Source: Mytilus californianus (lineage: Eukaryota; Mollusca; Bivalvia; Mytilida; Mytilidae). Taken from it: a stretch of 64,000 nucleotides of DNA. The stretch's first letter is position 1; the number at the start of each line of letters is the position of its first letter. A program made the position numbers and the translations under genes. The stretch lies in the NCBI RefSeq assembly GCF_021869535.1, contig NW_026262712.1:100816140-100880139 (forward strand). The letters run 5' to 3'. Shown here in pieces: positions 1-11,956 of this stretch. The notes below the pieces were generated by a model. It did no database searches, had not been told where the DNA came from, and saw only the letters and a list, made by a program, of their open reading frames with translations.

Positions 1-66
1 AAAAGAGGTTGGAAATGAGATGTGGTAAGTTTGTGTACTGTCAAACGCATGGAGACTTATATTTAC

Positions 67-150
67 CTTCCGGATCTAGGTAAGCAAGCTCTATCGTCTG
101 TTTACAAGTAGTGTCTGTGACATCTAATGTAATCAATAATTTGTCTTCGA
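67..150 (-). CDS. EgtD-like copy, exon equivalent to plus-strand exon 5
   Basis: Bounded by ttgttgcag acceptor and GAAG/gtaaat donor read on the minus strand. It encodes KLLITLDVTDTT and AYLDPEG. It differs from the plus copy at few bases, including Asp for Tyr in the AYxDPEG motif; Asp is closer to the family consensus. Confidence 0.75.
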
Positions 151-2225
151 CTGCAACAAAAATTTAACAATTAATTTGCATCAGTAGTTCTGTAATTGAA
201 TGAAATGAGTTGTGTGGTATAAAATTCCAATATTACCAAGTTTAGGCGAGGTGCAACCTCAAAATTATCCATAGTACGAATTAAAACAGTTGTGAATAAA
301 TTAGACAGAAGCTATCAGAGATTTGCCATGAAAAAGAAATTTTCAAAATAACAAAAAAATAAAGATGTAATATAAGACCCCATTGACGAGGTAAATGATG
401 CAGGGATGTAACATGCATACATGCCCGCTTCCGTGTGCAGGATTATTTTGCTGCGTTGAAGACCCATGTGTTACCTTAAGCTGTATTCTGCTCTTTGGTT
501 GGGTTGTTGTCTCTTTGACACATTCCCTGTTTCCATTCTCTATTCTATATATGTATGTGTCTCCAGGGTAATTATATGTTAACAAGTATTGATGAAAATG
601 TTACACCAAGATTTATTTAGAACACGGTGTGTAAATATGAAGAGTCTTTCGATTGACAATGCAATTTATGACATTCTGGCCAGAACGACTCGATGCTGTT
701 TTTTTTTCTTCTTTTGTGGAGGTTAAAGCGTTACGCGTAGATCATCATCATCAGCATCAGCATCATCACATACAGCAGCAACAGAAGCAGCAGCAACTGA
801 TTTTTTATTGGTTGTAAGACGAATGACCTAATTCCGTTATATGTTACCAATTTATTTACGCAACCCCAAAAAAATTATCAGCCTAATCACCTAATAATTT
901 ATCAACGTATTGTATACACGACGGTTGTCGCATGTGGAACAGGATCTGCTTACCCTTTCGGAGCACCTTATAGAACATCTTTTTTGTGGAGTTCGTGTTG
1001 CTCAGTCTTAAGCTTCCTATGCTGTGTTTAATGTGCTGTTGTTGGTCTTTTGTTCGTTTTTCGTTTTTTGCAATGGCATAGTCAGTTCGTATTCGCCTTA
1101 TTTTATAAGCTGTATTTATCAATATAAAAATAAGGAGATGTGGTTTGATTGCCAATGAGACAATGATCCACCAGAGTTCAAATGACTTGGATATAAGCAG
1201 TATTAGTCACCACACGGCCTGTTAAAATACAAAAAACCTATACCGTATAGGCAGCTATAAAAGGATCAACTTGAAAAATGTGAAACAATCCAAACGAGAA
1301 AACAGCCTAATTTATAAAAACAAAATTTACGAAAAAAACAATTTTCAGAAATTAGTCAACAACAATCACTGAATTATGGGCTCTCGACTCGGGATATGCA
1401 CATAAAAAGGGTGATGGTGTTAAAAATAATTGTGAGCGCTTAACCCTCCCGCTAACCTGGGACTCTATTGTCAAATTGTTCATGTGCTTGTAGCAAAAGT
1501 TTAATGTTTTCTTATCATAGCAAGTATGAAAACGCCTATAAGTCGCATTCGGTTTGTCATATTTGATGACAAAAGATGACTTGATTGTGAATACGACAAT
1601 TGGAACATATTCATGGTTATTTTTAACGGAAATGTTTCTATATGGTCTACCGAATCATGATAGCGTCCTTAATAGTCAAAAAGATTGTTTCAACTTTACC
1701 ATTTAAAACCCTTGATACAATAGCTTCATTGTAAGCAGTACATAAACAAGTTAGCAACTTGTTTGTTTTATTTTCAAAGACCTATTAATATAAGATCTAG
1801 AATTGAATGCTGTATTTTGAACATTTATTCGAGAAAAAAGCAAGTGACGATCACACTATTACATTTGTGTACTCATTTCACATCTATCGGTCTGTTCAAT
1901 TTCGGCATGCTTACGTTTACCGTAATCTGGTTTTTGCAGTTTGCAATAAAGAATTCATTTATTCTAAAAAATCGTTACAAGACAAATATCTTTTACTGTT
2001 TGATATATTAAGCAAATGTCTCCACCACAAGAGAACACATTTCAGTGGTAGAGGCATATGCTCATATCTAAAACTTATATTCACGCCATAGATTTGTGAG
2101 GTTTTTTACACATGTCTGTACATTGTATGGTGTTTCGTATTTCCAATAGATAATCTAACTGCTTTCCATACGATAAACTCTGCAAACTTCCAAACCATAC
2201 AATTATTTTTCTATCTGTCATTGTT
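67..2225 (-). CDS. EgtD-like methyltransferase, inverted second copy, partial (two exons)
   Basis: Two minus-strand exons (2225-2122, then 150-67) match plus-strand exons 40544-40647 and 43011-43094 in length (104 and 84 nt), phase, splice sites and nearly all residues. The upstream exon reads TDRKIIVWFGSLQSLSYG and the downstream one KLLITLDVTDTT followed by AYLDPEG, which correspond to the mid-domain strand and the D-x-x-x-D/AYxDxxG region of EgtD-type (Methyltransf_33) SAM methyltransferases. Intron sequence next to both exons is also conserved (1-245 resembles 42940-43160 inverted), so the duplication is recent or maintained by conversion. The copy continues left out of the window. I found no exons for its N-terminal half to the right, where unrelated TSP1 exons lie. 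The donor after the first exon has T instead of G at the last exon base, so splicing may be weak. It could be a truncated paralogue. Confidence 0.7.
395..545 (-). repeat. R2 repeat fragment
   Basis: Read on the minus strand it carries the R2 signature 'gaatgtgtcaaagagacaac' and 'ccaaagagcaga'. Related copies lie at 12318-12740, 30445-30755, 60593-60730 and, as a short piece, 6455-6515. It lies in the intron of the partial minus-strand EgtD-like copy. Confidence 0.7.
742..802. repeat. Trinucleotide microsatellite (atc/cag-type)
   Basis: Imperfect run of atc and agc/aac triplets (atcatcatcatcagcatcag, then cagcagcaacagaagcagca). Confidence 0.85.
905..1085 (+). repeat. R3 repeat copy
   Basis: Contains 'catgtggaacaggatctgct', 'gttcgtgttgctcagtc' and the T-rich 'ttcgtttttcgttttttgc' segment shared with 14705-14885, 29485-29705 and 63925-64000. 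Non-coding, diverged. Confidence 0.7.
1128..1472 (+). repeat. R1 SINE-like repeat copy
   Basis: Starts with 'aaaataaggagatgtggttt' and 'gattgccaatgagacaa', ends near 'taacctgggac'. The same order of blocks recurs at 9358, 15290, 26015, 36958 and 43865 (plus) and 14910, 30065, 41690 and 60940 (minus), which makes it the most frequent dispersed family here. No coding frame. Confidence 0.8.
2122..2225 (-). CDS. EgtD-like copy, exon equivalent to plus-strand exon 4
   Basis: Acceptor ttcattcacag is identical to that of the plus copy. It encodes TDRKIIVWFGSLQSL and GKQLDYLLEIRNTIQ. Gly in WFGS keeps the family consensus where the plus copy has Glu. The donor is CAAT/gtacag, weaker than CAAG/gtacgc in the plus copy. 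Confidence 0.7.
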
Positions 2226-2506
2226 CTGTGAATGAAAATAATACGATGAAAATTCCTTACAACTAAATACATTTATTGTATATTTGGAATTCGAAAATCA
2301 ACCAACACATTCAAAAGAAATTTTGGAAAAATATTTTATTTAATGATAAAGTAAATATTTTTTTTTTAAATCATTCGAGAATTTTTATTTTTTTGACTGA
2401 TGGAGTAACACTTAGCGTTAAATATTCCACTTTCATGATTATAACTGTTCACTTTTAAAAGTAATAATCATATATGAAATAGAAAATAACAGAAAAATTT
2501 AGTCAC

Positions 2507-2677
2507 CTGGACATGCAGATAGTGTACAGGAGATGTTATCATATATTTCTCCTTGACAATAAGCTCCACTGTTTGCTGGGGCAGGATTTTTACAATATCG
2601 TGTCCTACTTTGTAGTCTAGTTCCACATGTAACAGGACAAGTTCCCACAGAAAACCATGACTTCCATCCTCCATCAA
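2507..2677 (-). CDS. TSP1 exon (third)
   Basis: 171 nt, phase 1 at both ends, acceptor ttaag, donor CCAG/gtgact. Encodes DGGWKSW, then CPVTCGTRLQSRTRYC and CTLSACPG; six cysteines spaced as in a TSP1 module. Confidence 0.8.
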
Positions 2678-4724
2678 CTTAAAATACAGTGTAAGTGAAA
2701 TATTTCAATGAGCCAGTCTGTATTTACTTTTAATAATTTAATTTTACCATTTTGAATACAATCGCAGAGATTCGGTATTGTGTTGAGTAATTATCATTTT
2801 AAATTTCTTTCAATTTTGAAATCCAAAAAATTTCTTGACTAATGGAAAACGTTTCAAAGAGAGAAATATCAAGCGACATTATCATCTTCGTTAAAGATAA
2901 TGATAAGACTCCTTATGTTCCAAACAACATAAGATGTATATACACTACAAACATCTGCCTTCAATTATTCTAAATTATCCTAGTATTATTTAAGGAAATT
3001 ATTCTTATATTTAAAAGAAAAATAATACATTAAGATAAAATATATAGATTCTACAACTGCATCGAGAAAGTTAAAATTTTAAATTTAATACCTCCGTGTT
3101 TTAATTTGAAAATTTAACTGCTTCGATTGGAGAAATATAGTATTACGCTCGCCGAGCGTTTATAGTATTTAAAATGTAACTCTTAAGAGTGGAGAAATAT
3201 CGGACTCGACCACACTAACGATTTTAAGACGATATGCAAACTCATTTTTTTTTTCAAATGATCTGCAAAAATAATCAGCTGGTCATGAAATGAATAAATC
3301 GGCTTATTATTAGAGAAATCATAATATGAAATAGATATAGGAAGATCATGTTACCCGGACATGCAGATAGTGAACAGAGGGTGTAATCATTGTCGTTTCC
3401 TTGGCAATATGCTCCACAATTTGTTGGTGAAGGAATATTACAAAATCGAATCTTTTTCTGTATACCAGTTCCGCATGATCCTGTACAAGGTGCTGAAGTA
3501 TCCCAGGATGACCAACCTCCGTCAACTAAAAGTATATATAAATCAATTTGAAGTACCAAATGCAAATTTCCTACAATTATTTAATGTTTAATTTGATCTT
3601 AACACAACGTTAGGTAACGGTTAGATTTTAACCTTAAATTGCAGACATGAATTTGACCAACCAAGGCGTCTTTTCAAACGTGATGTTCTGATATATCTGA
3701 ATTGACCCATATGGTACTATCAGATACCAAACAAAGTTAAATGTAAAGGTACCATTCGGTCAAAGAAATATTTTCTGATTTTTTCCCGTAATCGTAGTTA
3801 GTTGTGTAAAACAAACGACTGCTAGCGTTCTTCTTATCATTGCACCCTATATACACTATGCAACCTGTACACAATCATATTAAAAAATATCAAATGTATA
3901 TTGATTACTAATTACAATTAAACACATCTCTCTCTCTCTCTCTTTCTCTCGCGCTCCCAAGATACGTCAATTATATAAACTGACAATTTAGAGGAAAAGA
4001 GGACCCAATGCATCTGTGCATAACGTTTTTGAAATTAACTGGTATTCCGTTGGGATTAGCTGTTAAGTTTTATAGCAGATTTTTCCTTTATTGAAATTAC
4101 ACATCTTTTGGAAAAATATAGGCTTTAACGAAACACCACTTGAAGGGTGGTTTTTGGTATTTATACCTTTAAATGTTTAGATGATATAACAAACACTCCA
4201 TCCTACCAACAGTAAACCTCTGCAAAAATAAAACGTCCGTTTGGCTGTATGAGATGTATGAATACGCAGCCACGTCCTGTCTGATTGCGGACTGAAGTAG
4301 ATACCACGTTGCTTGTTTGTTTAAAATCATTGCAACACCTCTTTGAGAGGTCATCAGGTGCCTGTCACATTGCTACATTCATTTTCAGTGGAAAACTCCC
4401 AGCTTTTCCCACTCAAATCAATTTCAACGCGGTTGATCGACCCTCGGATAACTATCATCCATAATGACAACAAACTGTAATGTTCGACATTTATGACAGT
4501 CGCATTAAAAGTAAAAATTTTTTTTTTGGTTTATTAGTACTCATCAAATAATGCGCATTCAAAATATATAATGAAATAACGGAAACTCACCTTATCGTCT
4601 ACAGTACACTGCTCTGTTTTCACGGTATCGCCTAAACATGACCCCGAACAAATGCGTGTTCTCTGACGCTGATCAGTGCCACATGCAACATTGCAATCAC
4701 TCCATGCTGTCCAGGTAGACCAAT
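2507..4724 (-). CDS. Thrombospondin type-1 repeat (TSP1) protein, three exons, partial
   Basis: Three minus-strand exons (4724-4591, 3525-3355, 2677-2507) each encode a cysteine-rich TSP1 module with WSxW and CGT motifs: WSTWTAWSDCNVACGT; GGWSSWDTSAPCTGSCGTG with GAYCQG and CSLSACPG; GGWKSWFSVGTCPVTCGT with GAYCQG and CTLSACPG. The last two are both 171 nt, start and end in phase 1 and are clearly tandem-duplicated exons. The module is an extracellular adhesion or matrix domain, so the product is presumably secreted or membrane-bound. No signal peptide, start or stop was found. The 4591 exon ends in phase 0, so it does not splice directly in frame to 3525; an exon may be missing. Continuation left of 2507 is not seen before the unrelated methyltransferase exon at 2225. 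Confidence 0.75.
3355..3525 (-). CDS. TSP1 exon (second)
   Basis: 171 nt, phase 1 at both ends, acceptor ttttag, donor CCGG/gtaaca. Encodes DGGWSSWDTSAPCTGSCGTG, then KIRFC and CSLSACPG. Same length and cysteine pattern as 2507-2677. Confidence 0.85.
3928..3953. repeat. (CT)n microsatellite
   Basis: Run of tc dinucleotides with one ttt interruption, inside the TSP1 intron. Confidence 0.9.
4591..4724 (-). CDS. TSP1 exon (first seen)
   Basis: Encodes DWSTWTAWSDCNVACGT, then RQRTRICSGSC and a final TEQC. 134 nt, acceptor aaatcacag, strong donor AAG/gtgagt. More canonical WxxWxxW than the other two. It ends in phase 0, unlike the phase-1 start of the next exon. Confidence 0.8.
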
Positions 4725-7700
4725 CTGTGATTTCAGACAACATTTAAAGAGACACTTTATCATAAACCGATATTAACTGTTAATATGAGGATTATGAACC
4801 TGTTTTCAAACCACATGGAATCGTAGCGCTCGTACAATCAATGTTTTTTTTTCATAATAAGTTGACCGCATATTAGAGCGTCAATACCAATAATTTACTA
4901 GCAATGAAAAGCGTAGTTGTTTTTAAGGAAAATGTAAGTGACCGACTCCTTTTTAGATCGTACCAACATCGTTAGTAACGTAGTTGCGTATTACGCACAG
5001 GCTTATATTGGCTTGTTATCCTCTAGACGCTACATTTATGTGTTATCAATATAATTGTTTTTAAAAATTATCAATGTATATCAACCTAAAATTGAGTCGA
5101 ATGATACCAAATGGACATTCAAATTTATAAGTTTAAAATAAACTGACAACGCTATAGCTATGGCTAAACAACAAAGAAAAACCAAAGACCGAGCAACACG
5201 AACCTCACCAAAACAAGCCTTTAAAATACGTCGTTTCCAGGACGTGTAGTTTAATGTACCTTATCACTTGATTTTATTTAAGGCATTTTCTTGTCAGCAT
5301 GGCGCTAAGTTTTAACATTTTATCGATGCCAAAATTGAAGAGTAAACTTCAATACAGACTTATTTTTACTAAGAATAATGAACAAAAACGAATAGATCTT
5401 ACACGGTACGCTAATGAAATTAAATAGAATTTGATTAAGAATAGAAGATGAGACCCCAAAGATATGTACAAAGGGCAACGAGACGAAGAAGAGTAAGATG
5501 ATGAAGAGAAACTTTGAAGCTCATCATAACTTGATTAGTACTATCAAACTCGAACACAACCTGGAAGATCCATGCACTACTATGACATGTTGTACAACGG
5601 TGAATGGAAAAGGGAGATCAGTAGCAACTTTGACCCAGAGTTTTCAAACTGATTGATGACGTATCTTTCTAGTTCTTTAAAATTGTAATGCATACATTTC
5701 TAATTAATATAATCCAGAGGCGTGTGTAGTATAAATATGTCTCTTTCAAATCACATATAATTATATTCAATTGTATAGGCCAATGAATACAATTCAAAAG
5801 TGACAACTGACAACTTCATTGAATTAAATGACATTAGTAATTTAAAGAATATTGTGGGGTTAAACATGTTTGTAAATACCCATTCCCCCTAACATGGGAC
5901 AATGATGTAGCAGCGCAACATCAGAACAACAGGAATACACTGTTGACACAGAATTATGTCTCGCCTATCGGCAGAATATTGGAATATTCTGAAAACTTTG
6001 AGGCAATATGATGGACTGCAACATAGCCAATTAATTCAAGGTCGCTGGACCATGATCTAGGAGACAGGGCCTCGAAACGGTCAACAAACTGGAATATACT
6101 GATGCTAATGCAACTGTATAGAAAATATCATTCATCATTCACATGTAGTTCCTATCAAACTGACTCAAGCAGAAAACTTATTAATTGGCTTGGACACAAC
6201 TTTTCATTTTTTATTCTGAAACGCACTATTTCCATACATATACCAATACGTACTTGAGTTTTTGTACTGTGCAAGTCTTGTGTAAAGTTGAATCATTAAC
6301 CTTGTTGGATGCAAGTTTGCTGACACTGAAAATACACACGTAACGCAGCAACGTACATTTTGTGTTAAAGGGGCAATTCTTTGGACATCTTTACAAATAT
6401 TATACATGTATCGTAAAATTAGTTTTGTTTTAATTTTCAAAGTGAGAAAAAGTGTAGTGTTGTCTGCTCTATGGTCGGGTTGTTGTCTCTTTGACACATT
6501 CCCCATTTCAATTCTCAATTTTAGTAAATGTTTTTTTTTCGCAACATTAACTGATACGTCATCTGATTCCCATATTTTGTTTACTCTAACCCCTTTTTTA
6601 AAAATTGAAAACCAATATTGCATTATGTAAGTGATAGTACAGCAATGAACGAAAAACAAATGGAGCAATTTGGCGAAAACAAAGAATCCACTACATTCGT
6701 TTTAATAAAAGTCGAAGGGCATCTTGCAAGATGTAACGCTGTAAAGAACACAAATAACAATTTTACTAGCTTTGGACTATTATTTCTCATAAATTTATTA
6801 TCCCTATACATAATGGTTCAAAAACAATATCTTTTGTTAGCAGTACATTTTTTTGTATAAATACTGAAGCATCTTTTTAAATATACTGACGGACTTCAAT
6901 AACGCAACACTAAATTAGTCTGTTTTATTCCCTTTTTCAAATAGGCAATTTTTGTAAGAAAAATGTATAAGCATAAATTTTATTTATTTCTCAATTGTCT
7001 GCAAAAAGTTTGCAGCTCAAAAGTTGAACTGATGAGTTCATTTTTAAAGTTCAAATCATGTGGTATGCACTCAAATCCTGGTTTGCTCATTATCAATGGA
7101 TGTGTCACTGTCGAAGGCAATGACTGCGTGAAACAAACGCAAAAATGATTGTCAGAAAGGTTTACCAATTCTGTTGAGCATGTTTTGAGTTCTGTTTTGT
7201 ACCATCTAATGTTGCTTCTGTCACATGCATTACCCTGTGTTTTCGCAATTAAGTGGTTTAAACTTTAATGTTTCAAATGTTTTTTGCAGTCGATTCTTTG
7301 GCATTTCAGTATATGGGAAACATTTTAATCATGATCTGTCTGCCATGGCATTCGTCGACTTGATTAGCACTTGACGTTTTAGCCGTAAACATGTCTCGCA
7401 AATGACGTTGCATAATCAAATTTTATTGACGTTGCGATGTCACTACATATTTATCTGGTCATAGATGGTCATCAACAAATTCCGTCTGCCTGTACAGTTG
7501 TTGTAAGGACAGTAAAAGGAGTTTCTGACATGAAATTGTCTGAAAACTGCATGTTCACGTATTCCTGCCTGCAATATTCTTATGACCTGATTCAGATTTT
7601 CATTGCTTAGTCTCGGCAATATTGAGGTGCAACATTTTTTTTATGATTCAAGTGTGGGTGTGGATTGAAAGAATTGATTGTTTCACGAAAAAAATCATTT

Positions 7701-9355
7701 AAAAATCATTTATGGGTTTCAAATTTTGGCTTTAAGAAATTCGTGTCACTTTAATAATCCGGTATGTTTAATAACCTCTGGTATGTCAGGTATTGACCTT
7801 TTCTAACCATAAAGAAGTATGGTGAGCATGAATATTGGTTACATGAGGATCAATCATGATTTGGTAGAAAAAATCACCAAAATGTGTGTTGCGTTTCTAA
7901 AGACCGTCAGTATAGGTGGAGCACGTTATTTAAAATAACACCAGTATCTTGCGATGTCTCTTTATATAAGAACCTGTTTTTCCTCAATGAGTATATAAAT
8001 GTAAAGACAATCAACAGTACTTTTTTGTTATTGTCCTTCATAATTTGGCAGTTTTGACTATTTTTTTTATTAATCCAATAGCATTGAAGACATAATTTAG
8101 CTTGTTAAGGCTGTTTATGGATGTTCTACAAATTCGGAAAGATTTGTATAGTCAAACATTTTCATAGTCCAACAATTCGATCAATTTGTAAATCTGTAGT
8201 TTATTAAATGTATCACTGTTTGGTATATATATTCAATCATTCCCCTCCCTACATTTATACTTTTATCACTTAACATTAAAGATTCTTTGATATACCAATA
8301 TTATGGCGATAAATTATCAGAATTAATTCATGCTATCAAAAAAGGCTTTTTTAAAATGAGTTCTTCTAACATATCTACTTACTCAGTGTATTTTGATTTA
8401 ACATTTGTAATAGTTATGTCTTGCTATCTATATTATTTAACTAAGCGAACTCAACTATTTACAGTAAAATAAAATAATTTGTACATATTCTAAATCTCAT
8501 ATCAATGTTACATCAATGGCTGTTACCTATATCATGTATATATTAATAGATAGCATATTAATGATATTAGTTTAAGATATTTAATTCAAGCATCGTTGCA
8601 TTCAGCAATGAGGTATAGTTTTGAAAATAGATAATTTTCTGTTGGTATTATGTTTGCGTATCATAATTGTACCTTGCTGTTATGGCTTGCATTGGCTTGG
8701 CACATTTCCCAGTCATATTCAATGTTATTTTGAATACAATATTGTTTAATCTAAAGTAATATGCTGGTGGTTTATCCCGTAGTATTCAATATTATCGTTG
8801 TGATTCGGAGGTTAATTTTCATACAAAAGAGAATCGAATTAATTCATTAAGATTTTACTTTCAGGATTAAGCTTTATGTTAGCTCCTTTGCATCTAAAAT
8901 ATCCTGAATCCTCTATTTGAAAGTTCGTTATTGTGAAGAAAACATTGCTACATTATAATATAAAGAAGAAACCGAAACTACACAAATAAAAATGTTTGCA
9001 CTCATTATGCATGCCAACTGACGATTAATCATGGAAAAAAGTGTAACGCTTGGTGGTACCAAAGCCGTGCCAGATGAAATGACGGAAGAACAGGAAGAAC
9101 TCAATATAACAAACGTTATGGTATACACATCCGCTTAACACCTATACCATTCAAGGTTGGTATAGTGTCTGGTTCTAATCGTGTTTTGTCGAGTGATCTC
9201 ATCGGGGTTTCAGGTGTGACCAGGTTTTTCTAGTGATTATTTGTGCAAAATGTTGCATAAAGACATCTTTTTTGGTAAAACGTAAAACCGAAGCTTAACA
9301 TAAATATATGAAGCATTGTAAAACATGTAAAAACTTGTTATTAACCACACATCGA
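4725..9355. other. No gene recognised; intergenic with repeat scraps
   Basis: AT-rich sequence with short open frames that lack family motifs and splice-linked partners. Recognisable fragments are an R3 piece at about 5155-5215 (minus) and an R2 piece at about 6455-6515 (minus). The longest frame, 6204-6668 minus, runs across the R2 piece and has no recognisable domain. Confidence 0.6.
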
Positions 9356-9357
9356 TT

Positions 9358-9715
9358 GCATATAAATAGTGGTATGATTGCCAATGAGACATCTTTCTAC
9401 CAGAGACCAAATGACGTAAAAGTAAGCTACTATGGATAATCGTACGGCCTTCAACAATGACCAAAACCCATATCTAATACCAAGATATAATAGACCCCAA
9501 AATGACAAATATTAAACAATTTTAAACGGGAATACAAACGGCCTAATTTATGTTCAAGACAATAAACGAAAAACAAATGTGATGTGTGTACATCAACAAA
9601 CGTTAACCGCTAAATAACAGGCTCCAGACATGACACAAGCATCTAAGAAATGTGACAGGGTCAAACATGTTTTCGGGCTCCTAATCTTGGAGAGTGGTGT
9701 AACAAAATAACATAA
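9358..9715 (+). repeat. R1 SINE-like repeat copy
   Basis: 'gtatgattgccaatgagac', 'ccagagaccaaatgac', 'cgtacggccttcaacaatga' and the closing 'agagtggtgtaac' are in the same order as in other R1 copies. Confidence 0.8.
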
Positions 9716-9854
9716 GAACGAACTTTAAAAATCAGCTGAAAAATGCTAAACTCATTAATTATCTTTGAAGTCATACAAAATTAATAGTTTTATTCCAAAA
9801 TGTAATATTGTGCCATTTAACAAACGAATGTAAAAATAAAAGAAAATGCGTATA

Positions 9855-10035
9855 TCTTCAGTACCGGACTTTACATCTACAGCGCTTGACTTTATATCTA
9901 CATCACTGGACTTTTCATTTCCAGCGCTTGACTTCGCATTTCCAGGGCAGGACTTTACGTCTCCAGCACTTTACTTAAAATCTACAGCGCTAAACTTTTT
10001 TCTTCTCCAGCGCTTGACTTTAATAAACACAACTT
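9855..10035 (+). repeat. Minisatellite, unit about 19-20 bp ('ccagcgcttgacttt')
   Basis: About nine degenerate units of the type (t)ctccagcgcttgacttta. It is translatable as a repeating Pro-Ala-Leu-Asp-Phe-Thr-Ser frame, which is a by-product of the repeat. A related array is at 41170-41295. Confidence 0.8.
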
Positions 10036-10454
10036 TTTATTGATATGGGACCAACCGGGATCCGTAGAAATACTCGAAATCAAAAACAATCCGAACGATG
10101 TAAAAAGTTAATTCTAAGTGAAATAAAATACAAACAAGCGTAGTTTGTCCTCGATGTGTTAAAAAATTTAATATTATTAAAAGCAATTTAAGCAGTATTA
10201 TAAAATAAACTGATATGCTTGCGAAATAAAATAAATTGATTTGGTCGTATTTAATTGAACTGCGATAAAATCTGTCTTCATTCGAAAAAAGTGGAGCAAT
10301 TCACTAAAAAAACACAATCTCAACCGAACACCATACCTACTTTGCCAATATTCATTTAGTAAATTCTACTGTCAACTTCACGAAAGGTTGATCGATGTCT
10401 CCATCCAAACGCACTTGTAGCATTTTTTCTCTGTCATATATCCCGTATATTTTG

Positions 10455-10905
10455 TTTGCCTCCGCCGCTAGGCGAAGGGGACATTAAGTGTTAAACTTGT
10501 CCGTCCCATCCGTCCATCGCATACCTACCCCAAAATTGGTTTCCGTTCTCTAACTTTAGTTTGCTTCAACCAAATGTTATAAAAGTTATACATACTGCCT
10601 ATTACCACAAAGATCAAGTTCGAGATTGGGTGGCGTCACTTTTGCCGTTCATGAGTTATGCTCCTTTATAAACATAAAAATTGCTGAATTTTTCGTTTCC
10701 ATTTTCTAACTTTAGTTTGCCTCAACCAAATGTTATGAAACTTATATGCAATGCTTATTACCACAAAGCACAGATCAAGTTTGAAATTGAGTGTCGTCAC
10801 TTGTACCATTCTTGAGTAATGCCCCTTTATAAATGGAAAAATTTCTAAATCTGTCGTTTCCGTTCCCTTACTTTAGTCTGCCTCGACCAAATGTAATAGT
10901 ATTTA
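10455..10905 (+). repeat. Tandem dispersed repeat, about three units of 150-160 bp
   Basis: The block 'ctaactttagtttgc' followed by 'caaccaaatgt', 'attaccacaaag', 'ggcgtcact' and 'gcccctttataaa' recurs near 10540, 10691 and 10852. I recognise it as a common bivalve non-coding repeat (recollection). Confidence 0.75.
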
Positions 10906-11744
10906 GTGACAATATTTGAGGTTACGTAAACACAGGTGACACTATTTTATACATAAACATAAAAGAACAAAAAAAACAAACAACATCCCTAATTGCTATT
11001 TGTTATTGAACAATAAGAGCACTCAAACCTGCAAGGAATTTCTAATGACAACATGTAGAAAAGAAAAGAAAAGAAAATGTCAACAATTAGAAAATTGACT
11101 CATGCATATTTACAAGCTAAAGCGGGGGCATCTGTGGCCCATAGACACATTCTCTATTTATTTTTGTAAGGAGATAAGGAGATGTGATGTGATCATGATT
11201 AGACTGCTATAGTTGTATCGAACAGAGACAAAATGAATCGAATTTAAGCAAATTGGTTTATACCGGTTTTATCTTGGTTATTTTTTTCTTTCAAATATTA
11301 CAACCTGGTCTGATTTTGGAATCGTTTGAATTTATGTGCGACAGGAAATGCTTACTCCGAGAGCCGATTTGGTTTCCCTCTGTCGCTTCATTTTACATTT
11401 ATTTTCACTCCATGGTTGTCTGCTTTATATTCAAACTTGTGAGATATTTGAAAACCGGTAAAGTACCTTTATAATCACAAACCTGTTCAAAGGTTCTTTG
11501 AATTAACGTTATTTGAAATTCCACAACACTTAATTCGAAATTCTGGGACACTAGACCGAATCGTGTCATGTATAACAACCTATGTTCGACAATGCCCAAT
11601 ATTCTCTTCTGGCGTCAATTTTCGTGAATCCCTGTGATACTAAAAAATGGGCAACAAATTGTGAAAGAGTGCATTTAAAATCCTGCTAAACGTTATTCTT
11701 ATGTATGTTTATGTTATAAATGAGTTCACTGCAGAAACACACAC

Positions 11745-11956
11745 TTAGGTTTTAGATATGATTAGATCAGCAATTGTGTAGTCTAAGTCAAATTTACATT
11801 CAAGTAGACGTGTCTTCAAATTGTCATAGAAACGGTTCATCAAATTCATTTTGTCTTCCTGTGTGCGGTGATCTTGAAGGCTTTCGATCATAGGCGTATG
11901 ACTCCAAACTCTTGCAACAGATGTCAAACATGAGGCCCACATTATATTTTCCTGAT
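11745..11956 (-). CDS. SABATH-like gene exon 8 (C-terminus, stop at 11745-11747)
   Basis: Encodes QENIMWASCLTSVARVW, then FYDNLKTRLLEC and a terminal YTIADLIISKT before TAA. Helical C-terminal end of the methyltransferase. Acceptor acttgcag. Confidence 0.85.

Noticed and set aside
6204-6668. 154-codon minus-strand frame
   Set aside because: Overlaps an R2 fragment, has no recognisable domain and no splice-linked partner.
9846-10043. Repetitive Pro-Ala-Leu-Asp-Phe frame
   Set aside because: By-product of the 19-20 bp minisatellite; no start context or splice sites.
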